A stretch of DNA of 64,000 nt from contig NC_092581.1 in the NCBI RefSeq assembly GCF_037975245.1, positions 9,053,303 to 9,117,302 of the forward strand. The letters are read 5' to 3'. The DNA is from Apostichopus japonicus. Its lineage: Eukaryota > Echinodermata > Holothuroidea > Aspidochirotida > Stichopodidae. The notes under the pieces are model-generated. The model ran no database searches. It worked only from the letters and a program-made list of their open reading frames with translations, and was not told the origin of the DNA. Positions within the stretch are counted from its first letter, which is position 1, and each line of letters begins with the position of its first letter. Below are positions 53,200 to 64,000 of this stretch, one piece after another. The translations under genes were made by a program, and so were the position numbers.

Positions 53200-54365
53200 C
53201 TCAAATGATAACTGTTTTACACTTTGGCCTGATGCCATTCCATTAAAGTAGCTGATAAATACAGGCTGAAACTGTCGTTTGCTTTGGTAGGGCATTGGAT
53301 TGCCATGGTTGGTTGTACCGGCTAGGCGGCTACCATAATGACTGATCGTGGTAGTCAATTCTAGTCATCGCTTTTTGACATCTCTAACTCAACTCATGGG
53401 AATTCAACATAATTGCAGAACTACAACATACCATACCCAAGCCAATGGTATGGTTGAAAGATTCCATCACAAACTTAAATCATCACTTAAAGCTTATACA
53501 TATGTACCCAAACTCTTGGACTGAAAATTTACAAGGGATGCACCGGAAATTTGGATCCGGTCGGAACCGGATTTTGCCGGATAGTACATGAAATCCGGCC
53601 GGATAAAATCCGGCCGGAACCGGATTTTTCATTACACAAAAGAAAATCATAAATAAGAAGTAGAAGTATGAAACAAGGAGCAAATCTTAGGTCGGACCAT
53701 TGAGAAAATTAAATTATATAATCATGTTAAACCTAATTTTTCCTTACTTTGAATATTTTTATTAATTTTTGGAAATAGTTTACATTGATTTAAGTTAATA
53801 CCAACACCTTTTTAAGAAATAATTCAGGCCAGATTTTGAACAAGATCCGGCCGGATTTTGAAAAATATCCAGCCGGAACCGGAACCGGATAATTGCTCAC
53901 TATACGGCCGGACCGGATATCCGGTGCATCCCTAATTTAATTTACCACTTGTTTTACCCGGCTAACATTTTTTTCAGCCATCAAAGAGGACTTGCAATAT
54001 TCAGTCCTTAAAGTCGTGTTTGGCACTACACTACATTTACCTGGTCATTTCTTTGATCCATCCATTCAGTTAGATGCACACTTAATCCCACAGATTACAG
54101 TATCATCATCTTAAGTCAACTACCGTATGACAGCTTTACGTCCAATCCAACCACGGGATACATCCCATCATAAATTTTATTATGTCGACAAGGACTTACA
54201 AATATGCACCCATGTTTTCCTATGGCATGATGCAATTTACAAAGCCCTTACAAGATCCCCAATATGAAGGACTATTCAAAGTTATTAGTCAAACTGACAA
54301 TCATTTTACTACTGATGTTGATGGTCAAGAGTTAGCAGTAGGCATCAATCGTCTTAGGTAGCCCA
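53200..54365 (+). pseudogene. Ty3/gypsy integrase, C-terminal half, interrupted by a MITE
   Basis: Plus-strand text: LWPDAIPLK (core) near 53230, TTYHTQANGMVERFHHKLKS (third catalytic residue Glu) near 53430-53490. After the MITE, IKEDLQYSVLKVVFGTTLH and LPGHFFDPS, then VFLWHDA, QDPQYEGLFKVISQTDNHFT and GINRLR to about 54360 (integrase C-terminal domain). Several frameshifts; not functional. Confidence 0.75.
53534..53933. mobile_element. MITE with AGGGATGCACCGGA termini
   Basis: Left end AGGGATGCACCGGAAATTTG, right end (reverse complement) AGGGATGCACCGGATATCCG. The interior is rich in CCGGCCGGA-type inverted motifs. The host integrase codons GAAAATTTA and CCACTTG are separated by it, with AATTTA repeated on both sides (6 of 8 bp match for a hAT-like duplication). 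Confidence 0.75.
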
Positions 54366-54519
54366 GATTATTTCTGGAGATGCTGATGTCATCACCCCAC
54401 ATGACCCTGTACCTGACTCACGCTGCATGGCCGTTTCAACGTCTTACACTGTTTCCAAAAATTTCAATGGATGCCACATCTTTCTGCATTGAGGGGCAGC
54501 TGCGTGTGGCACATAGGGA

Positions 54520-56480
54520 TAGGAAGATTCAATAGCTCTTGTAAATCCCGATGGCATCAATTCCTTTCTTGACACCAATTGGTGTCTTGGCTAGCATTAC
54601 TTCTTCTGGTAATTTATTCCATAATTTCCAAGCTATGTTGAAAAAAAGATTGTTTTCTAACTTCTAAGTGTGCTTACTGCTTACACTGGTCAGCTAGTGT
54701 CCTCTGGTGGTTTTCTTGTCAAAAAAATTGAAGTACTGTACTTCTCTGGGTGACTGGGTCTATGTCAATGGAACCATGCATGATATTCTATTCAGTAATT
54801 ACTGTAGATCCTGCCTCATTTGGCGCTGTTCCAATGTTGTCCAATGTAGGACCCTAAGTCTTTGTTAATATTCTAGATGTTTTACCCCATTCACTAGCTT
54901 TGTCCTACGTCTTTGTACTCCTTCCACCAGACTTGATGTCTTTCGTTAGATATGGTTATCGCTGGGATACAATAATCTATGTGAGGAGATTACAAGCGAT
55001 TTGCATGTTTATAACAGTTTTACTATCATACTGGGATACAATAATCTAGGCTATGTGAGGTCTCACAAGTGATTTGCATGTTTATAACAGTTTTACTATC
55101 ATGCTGGGATACAATAATCTATGTGAGGTATTACAATAGACTTGTATAGGATTATAACAGGTGTACTATCAAAGTTGCTAAAGTCTTGCCATATCATTTC
55201 TATAACTAAAATTGGCCTTCTTTAATGCTTCTGCACATTGTTTACTAGGCTAAAGTGATTTGTGAATAATCACTCCCCAGATCTTTGTCTTCTTCCTTAC
55301 TTGGTATTATTCTTCCATTAGGTTAATGCTCAGCTTGTGGGTTATTATATCCACAATGAAAAACAGCACATCATTCAACTTTGAAACCTATCTGCCATTT
55401 CTGAGTCCAGTCATGACAGTTTGGCCAAATCACGTTGCAATATCTGACTTCCCCTCTACTTCTAATTCTGGATACCACTTTAGTGGTATCTCATATGATG
55501 CAATCCCATCCTCCAAGTTACTCATAAAGATTGTAAAGCAGAGTAGGCCCAGTAGTAACCCTTGTATGCACAGAGCTTGCCACTTCCATCAATGAGCCTA
55601 ATGAGGATTCCCATCCACTTAAAACTACTCTTTCCTTCCTCCTATTTAGCCTTTTTCAATCCATTTTCCAACTGTTCCAGTAATCCCACAAGCTTCTAGC
55701 TTCATATTTAATTTCCTGTGGGGTAGTGTCTAATGTCTTGCTTAAATCTAAGATCAATGACATCCACTGGGTTTCCTTCCTCTACTACAGTATATGTGTA
55801 ATTTCATCCAAATAAGTGTTAAGATTTTGTGGCACATAACCTTCTCCTAAACCCATGTTGACTATTTTTTTAATATTCCATGTCTGTCCAGATGATTTGC
55901 CACATCATCCCTAATTATAGATTTCATCATCTTACATGTGATTGATGTCAGGCTCACTGGTCTATGATTTGTTAAGATCCTTCTTTAAAGAGGGATTCAA
56001 TATTTACCTTTTTCCAGTCATCTGACATACATGTTGTTTCTAACTATGATTTAAAAATACATACCAGCGGTTCCACCACTTGTTCTTAAGTGTTAGCTCT
56101 ATCAATGTACGAGGAGAAATTGCATCTTGTCCAGGCGCATTGAAAGCTTTTACTTAGTTCTCTCAATTTCTTTTTGACTGTAATGTCAAAGTTAGCTTTT
56201 AAACTTTTCGTCTCATCTTGATAATATCCCATTAAACTCAACTTGTGGTAAAGCGTTGCTCTCTTTACAAAATATAGACACAAAGAAATTGTTAAATGCA
56301 ACTGCTGTTTCTGCCACCTTGTCTATAAATTAACCATTGTTGTTCTTGATTTGTTCCACTTCATTTGGAATCTGTTGTTTGGATCTAATGTATGAATAAA
56401 ATGACTTTGGATCATTTTTTATTTCATTTGCAAGTCTTTCTTCAACCAAACTGGCATAGGCTATGCTATCCCGCAGATAT
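54520..56480 (-). pseudogene. CR1/L2-like LINE, heavily decayed
   Basis: Minus-strand fragments in order: LNNFFVS-like and FNAPGQDAISPRT (56300-56090), LTSITCKMMKSIIRDDVANHL (about 55950), PVDVIDLRFKQDI (about 55765), ERVVLSGWESSL (about 55640-55610), MSNLEDGI (about 55510), WGVIIHKSL and SKQCAEALKKANFSY (about 55270-55200), ending LWNKLPEEVMLAK (about 54620). Every motif block is in a different frame. It is much older than the LINE at 8.3 kb. Confidence 0.7.
54963..55160. repeat. Three tandem copies of an about 80-bp unit
   Basis: CTGGGATACAATAATCTA occurs at about 54971, 55030 and 55112, each followed by ATGTGAGG and TTATAACAGTTTTACTATCA. It lies inside the decayed LINE. Confidence 0.75.
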
Positions 56481-56886
56481 CCAATGGCCTGCAGCTCGCT
56501 ATTTGGATTATGTTAATATTGTTTTTCATTCCCTTTACACGTAGGCCCTAGGCCTATACGCATAGGCCTAGCATATCAATTTTTCTCCGATCTCTAATTT
56601 CGATTTGTGATCTGAGATGGGGCTACTGCAGAGAACTTATCTGCCTTCTGTAGCCTAGACCTAGAAAATGAGTACTGTATTCATCGTGCAAACCGAAGCC
56701 CTTAATATTATAAGGCTTATGGCTTATGCCTAGGAGTAGGGGGAGGAAGTTAGGGCCAAGGTCTAGCCTAGAGCCTAGGCCTAGAGGCTATAGACTAGTA
56801 ACAAGTTCGAAGAATATATTCTTAACTTAAGTTACTGCGGACCCTTAACAAAAGACCAAACAACACGGCGCAGATTAAGTACTCAC
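56481..56886. other. Spacer rich in CCTAGG/TAGGCC motifs
   Basis: Dense short repeats of CTAGGCCTA (56540-56570 and 56750-56800). CTAGGCCTAT and ATAGGCCTAG form a 10-bp stem near 56548-56571. No gene was seen. Confidence 0.4.
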
Positions 56887-57010
56887 CATTGACATATGCA
56901 TCGAATACTATGGTGTTCATATTTCATAATCGATAAAGAATACTTGAGCAGCAGGCAAGATTGAACATACAGCATGTGGCTCAAGCCTAACGCGAACGAC
57001 CGAAGCTAAC
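56887..57010 (-). other. AMD1: Candidate AMD1 5' noncoding exon
   Basis: Minus strand has CAATG followed by a perfect donor GTGAGTAC at 56886. Spliced to the acceptor at 52127 it would supply a 5' leader. A short upstream frame (ATG at 56920-56918, MNTIVFDAYVN...) would end at the TAG just before the main ATG. It does not resemble the vertebrate MAGDIS uORF. Exon start unknown; no transcript evidence. Confidence 0.25.
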
Positions 57011-57015
57011 AATAA

Positions 57016-57053
57016 TGTAGCCCCACTGATCTACACAGATCAGTGTGTAGCCC
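57016..57053. mobile_element. Ultra-short palindromic insertion 4 (22 bp)
   Basis: CACTGATCT and AGATCAGTG (9-bp perfect stem) surround ACAC at 57024-57045. Exact 8-bp direct repeats TGTAGCCC flank it (57016-57023 and 57046-57053). Confidence 0.78.
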
Positions 57054-57294
57054 TACTTAAAATGGACCTGTTTGAAGGTAGCAGCCACTAACAGCAGCCA
57101 ATGTTGTGTACATCAATGTTACGCGCGGTTGGCCACTGATGTTTGCACACTGTGACGAGCTCTGTGTACGCTGTGGCGGCAAAGTGGATCCACAGCAGCC
57201 ACTAAGGGCAGATTATAGTAGCAGACAACGGTTCCTTTTTTTTATGACCTGTTTTAACTGAGCGCTAATAATTCACGCTATATACACTGTAAAA

Positions 57295-57480
57295 TTACAA
57301 AAATGGCATCATAAGAGAGATGAGATATAGCTCTTTCATGTGATATAAGTCTGGAATGGAATGGTGACCGATCCATGGTTCTGCATCCATAGTCAACTTA
57401 AACTTGTGGAGAAAGGCGTAAATTTCGCGAGTTCCTGCTTGCGGGAAGATCACATATACATACATACATACATACATACA
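57295..57480 (+). repeat. LINE 3'-tail scrap with (ATAC)n
   Basis: GCGAGTTCCTGCTTGCGGGA followed by AGATCACATATACATACATA. The same phrase is inverted at 25740-25765. A tetranucleotide tail after a fixed stem-like end is typical of non-LTR 3' ends. Confidence 0.5.
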
Positions 57481-57651
57481 AACTGCGTCAATTTTTTTAC
57501 CAAATTTGACCCCCCCCCCCCAATGTCTATACAGTTAAGTTACGAGAATATTACACGTGGTATGCAAAAACAGTCCGTAACACTTTTATTTATGGAATAT
57601 CGATGGCCACAAACCGCTGGATCCTAGTCGGAACTGGGGAGGGGATGCAAA

Positions 57652-58038
57652 CATAGGCGTAGGAGGCGGGGGGCGGGGGGCTGCAGCTCCCCCAACCAAT
57701 TTTTGTTGTTGAAAATTCGGGCAATATGCTGAGAATTTTTCGGGCACCTGCTGAAAGAAACATAATTTACAATGTGTTTTCAATGGTTAAACTGATATTA
57801 TTATTATCATTATTATTGTAACGACTTCCCCAATAATTATAACCAATATGGAAGGGTAATAAGACGGCAAATGATTGTATTTTGTTGGCATGCGATGTAA
57901 TAACCGATGCATGCCTATATGATATGCACATTAAGATGTTGAACGCGCACGGAGCGCGCGAAACTTTTGGTTATATTTTTCGGGCAAGTCGTAACAGCCC
58001 CCCCCCCCCTCCAATCAAATTGGGCTCCTACGCCTATG
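57652..58038. mobile_element. Complete hAT-like MITE, 387 bp
   Basis: Termini CATAGGCGTAGGAGGC and (reverse complement) CATAGGCGTAGGAGCC. Exact 8-bp target duplication GATGCAAA at 57644-57651 and 58039-58046. Poly-G and poly-C tracts sit next to the two TIRs. Related to the fragment at 20205-20440. Confidence 0.9.
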
Positions 58039-58046
58039 GATGCAAA

Positions 58047-58587
58047 TCGGGGGAATAGAATAAGCTTGAAACGCACGGTAATGCGTTATGATCTAAACGT
58101 ATTCAAAATCGATAAATTTGAGTTATGGACCTAGACGAGAGGTCCAGTTAGCACCATATTAATGCAGAACGGTTCCTCTTTAACGTGGTATATCTCTGAC
58201 ATCAGTAACAAAAGCCGATTTCTTGACCAAAAAAGTTTTTAACCCGATACTGACCTATATAAAACGGGCGGTATAGGGATATATACGTAATGTACCTCTC
58301 ATCTAGGTCGATAACTCAAATTAATCGATTTTGAAAAGAAACACAAAATTAGATCATTAAACAATAGGTGTATTCCATTTAGAAAATATATATATATATG
58401 ATAGCTTTTTCATATATGCACTCATTGAAAAGCACACACACGATCGTAGTGTCATTATAACCCACACACGACTGCATCGTCAGTATTATGTGTCATGTCT
58501 TACTGTCCTTTTTCTCTAAGTGGCTGCTCTTAGTGTCTGCTCTTAGTGATGGCTGCTACCTTCAATGAGGCGTAAACACATGAGTGC
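58047..58587. other. No gene seen
   Basis: Contains a (TA)n run at 58388-58400. No coding signal. Confidence 0.5.
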
Positions 58588-58631
58588 ATGCCAACCAGAG
58601 CCGTATATTTAGATACGGCTCTGATGCCAAC
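58588..58631. mobile_element. Ultra-short palindromic insertion 5 (28 bp)
   Basis: CAGAGCCGTAT and ATACGGCTCTG (11-bp perfect stem) surround ATTTAG at 58596-58623. Exact 8-bp direct repeats ATGCCAAC flank it (58588-58595 and 58624-58631). Confidence 0.82.
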
Positions 58632-61600
58632 CATAGCGATAGAAACAATTTCTTTGACGGATAATAACACGGTTTCGACGTCTAGAATCCAAAGCTAGCT
58701 ATAACTCCCCCCTCCCCCCCCCCCCCCATATCTAGTTTTCATTGATGGGTGTCGGTTAAGTCAAAGAAAATATCATCTTTCTACGTTGGCCCATTAGTGC
58801 CATTCAAGGGTGTGAAGACTCGAGCAAAAAGAAACGTCTTATGCCGGTAATCTAACCTAGTTTCGAATGAGGTGTAACAGAAGTATTAGACACCACCATC
58901 GATCCCAGAAAATACACACACACACAGAGTCTCAGATAAAAAAGTATGTCTTAATGGGGTAGAGAGGGGAGGGGGGAGGGTAACTAACATTTGCATTCTA
59001 CAAAGTCTATATATTCTGACAAACTGCAATTTCTTACAGCTGCGACCGACGGTTTCTTTCCGATTTGGCTAAAATGCCCACTTGCAAATATCCATATCTT
59101 GCAAAATCCCTTCAATTTGTAAATATTTGTGAAAATATTTCTAAGATTAGACCATGGAGGCATGACAGAGATAGTCCGAGAGGCCTCTTTCGTGGATTTG
59201 TGGTATTTCTGATGGGTGAATTAAGAAATGAGGTTTATTTGTGCTATTCGTTGGTTTTGAAAACAATTTGAGTTGATGCCAGGATCAATCGGCATCATGG
59301 CAGATTATATCTATGGTTTTAATTTAGTCATTCCGAATGAGTATTTTTAAAGGTTCTCACATATTTGATCCAAACAAACAAACACCAGATATATTTGCCC
59401 CAAATTTGATTGATCTGCTTATCTCATTTAGAGGCAACAAAGGGACAAGAGTGGGGCACTAGTGGAGCAAGCATAGAGCATCCGTGAGCGAAGAGGAAGA
59501 ATAACTGGCTGTAATAATGATTTGTTAATTATTAAAACGATGGCCAGCAATATCTCCGGCAATTGAATCTTAACAGATGTTAAACTTCGCGTCATATAAT
59601 TGAATCAGGCAGATCATATTTACTGCTTTCTAATACCTGCCTCTGTGTAGTCTATTTTAGTGACACATTTCGCAATTATAACAATTCAATATTGTTTGTT
59701 TACAAATTAGACCTTTTCTTTGTTTTCCACATCTCGCTTTACGTTCACTTTCAACAATATAGTAAAAGCAAATCCAAATTAAACAAGTTACTTTGTAACT
59801 GCCATTAAAATTGGAATTATATAAAGGGTACTGCACAAGATATAAGATGAAGAGTTGTTTCAGTGCCTTGGTAATAGTTACCAACTCAAACATCGGCTTC
59901 CAATTGAATATGATCTGCAAAATCAATTAAGGAACTTTGTTGACGTGGCAGGCCCACTCAACCTCATGCTCCACCATTTGGAAAAAGGGTCTTTGTCCCA
60001 TGAGCTAATCAAACTCACCACCTGTCAATCACTGCGATTGCTTTAAATAAGGTGCGAAGGGAGGACAGTATCAAAGAAGTGGGACTAAAGTGATTCATTT
60101 CAGTGGCTGCAAAGGTTCCTACAACTAGGACTGGTCTCTTTAGTGCGTATCTGAGGGACCTATCGAGGGAAAGAAAGAACAATGGATGGTACAGCGACAG
60201 CGACAGCATCAGGGGGAGAGGGGGGGGGGGTATGCCCCTTATTTTCTATAAATAATAGTGCAATTGACGGTTCATTTAATCATAAAGCTGGATCCTTTGA
60301 ATATGCAAAATGATCGGCAGACAATTCAATTGATCATTGTTTTTGTAATAGTTTCATATATCCTCTGTCTCTTAGACATTTGGAGAATATACCAAAGCTG
60401 TGTATGATCAACTACTCGAAATAGAAACGTTAACCGCACAGCGTTAGGTTCACGTAACCGCATATATTATGTAGCATTTATAACAGTCCTACTGACCCAC
60501 CTCATCTGGTAGGTATAGCGTTCGTATACAGTAGTTGCTATATCATCGTGGTGACGAATTACGTTGGTTCACGTGGGTATGCAAAAGAAATGTGATCCTT
60601 GTGGAGAGGAAGGGGTTACTTGGGGAAAGACTATATGGTTACTACATGTGTACTACGTCATTGCACAGCCTAACCACATGCAATGTTGGGAGCTTACTCA
60701 AGTCAACTGAAGTGAGCCAGAGGTAATGGGGAAATAAATACATGGGGGGGGGGGGGGTAACAAATTTATAGAGTAAAGATTTTATTCAACCCCACCTTCA
60801 AACCAAACCAACCATCCCTCCTTCTTCTGTGAAGGCTTAAACATTATTTTTAGGAAATGGCATCTAGTGAAATAGTATTTTAAAACCATTTGAACGCTTA
60901 ACAGGGCCAAAGAATAATAAATCACGACCAGCTCCTTCCAGGGCACCGAGAGCCAGGTTGGAGATAACTGCTATATGTCACGAAGCCTCATTTTTAATTA
61001 ATTTTCTCAAGTATAGTATGTAAATCATAATACATTATTTCTTATCCCATACTTTTCCGGGGCTCCAAACCGATCCGGGCCCGGGCATGAAGCACCTAGA
61101 CCCCTTCTCGTCCGGCCTGACGACTTCAAACTCAGACAATGGTTATGGATTACAATCAGGTTCTGATTGTACATTTAAAGAGGCATGCATGATCAATATG
61201 TGCTCAATCTATGAACAAAATTATGTTCAACACACGCCCAATGCGTACATGATGAACACATGCTCCAAAATATGTTTAAGCTAAAATAGTTGGGTGGGTC
61301 GAGGTCATAAAATGATAAAGCCATCGTGTGGTTTAGTCGCATTACACAAAGCTGTTTTTATAATAAAGAAAACCCTTAATATATTACGATATAATAGAAG
61401 GGATAACCAATTCAATTCTGAAACACAGTCGCATGCTTCCTGCAGTTCTTACGTAGCACTCTAAACCAACGAAAATGTGGTCAAAAAGAAAAAGTCAAAA
61501 AGAAAGAAAGGTAAAGACATTCCATCAAATGTTATGCCAGCCCTACATGCTGTATTTGCTCAACGAGATCTCAAGAAGGAAATGAACAACGGTTGATTTT

Positions 61601-62000
61601 GTGTGTAGTAGACCTCGTATATAGTCATTCACTTCCTGAAATCTGAATACGGTTCAAATAAAGCAACAGATGCTTATTTGAAAAGATATAATTATAATAA
61701 AATACAAAAACAACACACAAACGTTTATACCAGCTCTGCCCTATCATATCAAGTAGATCTTCAAGAAGGAAGAAAAAACGAGTCTTAGCTAGGTTAAGAT
61801 TTGTGTGTATAAGCAATATACCAGCTAAAGTAGTATTACATTACATACAAAAATTGAAAACAAGGATATTTGATCAGAGCTTCAATACTCCTACTTTGGT
61901 AAAGTGAATAATAATGTAAGGTTAATAGATTCTTAATAGATTCTGCGGTGCCTATCATATGTAACATATGTCAAATCTGCATTTTGATTTATTCCCAAGC
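58632..62000. other. Intergenic, no gene recognised
   Basis: Poly-C (58713-58728) and poly-G runs (60222-60231, 60746-60759), a perfect hairpin TACAATCAG/CTGATTGTA at 61149-61169, and short open frames. The one at 59855-60046 (VDVAGPLNLMLHHLEKGSLS) has protein-like text but no family I recognise. Confidence 0.45.

Positions 62001-64000
<2,000 letters not shown>

Noticed and set aside
52086-57010. MAGDIS-type uORF in the AMD1 leader
   Set aside because: No minus-strand ATG-GCN-GGN-GAY-ATH match was seen upstream of AMD1.
59855-60046. Protein-like 63-codon frame
   Set aside because: Plausible text but no recognisable family, no splice signals matched and no continuation; not reported as a gene.
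61149-61169. TACAATCAG-GTT-CTGATTGTA hairpin as another ultra-short insertion
   Set aside because: Perfect stem but no flanking direct repeat.

Overview
The window is animal nuclear DNA, AT-rich, intron-containing and crowded with transposons. A metazoan S-adenosylmethionine decarboxylase gene and a histone H1 gene ending in a histone stem-loop fit a marine invertebrate. The repeat style (hAT-like MITEs with TIRs of the CAGTGGCG type next to poly-G tracts, CR1-like LINEs, Ty3/gypsy and BEL/Pao remnants) suggests an echinoderm, perhaps a holothurian. That placement is inference.

Layout. 0.1-14.9 kb is a graveyard of nested retroelements: a gypsy gag stub, a BEL/Pao element split by a complete 1.5-kb Tc1/mariner (ITm, DD37E) copy with TA duplication, a gypsy gag-pol, a plus-strand CR1-type LINE with a long intact RT reading frame, a second gypsy with DTGS protease and zinc knuckle, and a gypsy integrase scrap. 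16.9-17.8 kb is a dispersed repeat whose tandem core carries nuclear-receptor DR1-like sites. 18.5-26.1 kb is a 157-bp satellite with a homogenised core and decayed edges, invaded by an unclassified repeat, a 20-21-bp CTTAAG palindrome array and a LINE 3' end. 29.6-30.4 kb is a solitary intronless histone H1 gene (minus). 31.5-33.6 kb is an inverted copy of the repeat that also sits inside the satellite, here carrying three nested hAT-like MITEs.

36.4-52.1 kb (minus) is the main cellular gene: AMD1, S-adenosylmethionine decarboxylase proenzyme. I rebuilt it as 11 coding exons, 1029 nt including the stop, 342 residues, all phases closing. Intron 6 is not GT-AG: it is a U12-type AT-AC intron with a perfect branch motif. 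53.2-56.5 kb holds another gypsy integrase (plus) and a decayed CR1/L2-like LINE (minus). The last 2 kb is an almost pure ATCT tetranucleotide array running off the window.

The least expected signal is a set of ultra-short palindromic insertions of 22-35 bp, at 18.2, 28.75, 28.88, 57.0 and 58.6 kb. Each is little more than a perfect hairpin and each is flanked by a 7-10-bp direct repeat. They look like transposons reduced to two abutted terminal inverted repeats.

The two cellular genes are unrelated in function: H1 compacts chromatin in S phase and AMD1 makes decarboxylated AdoMet for spermidine and spermine synthesis. Nothing suggests that they are co-regulated.
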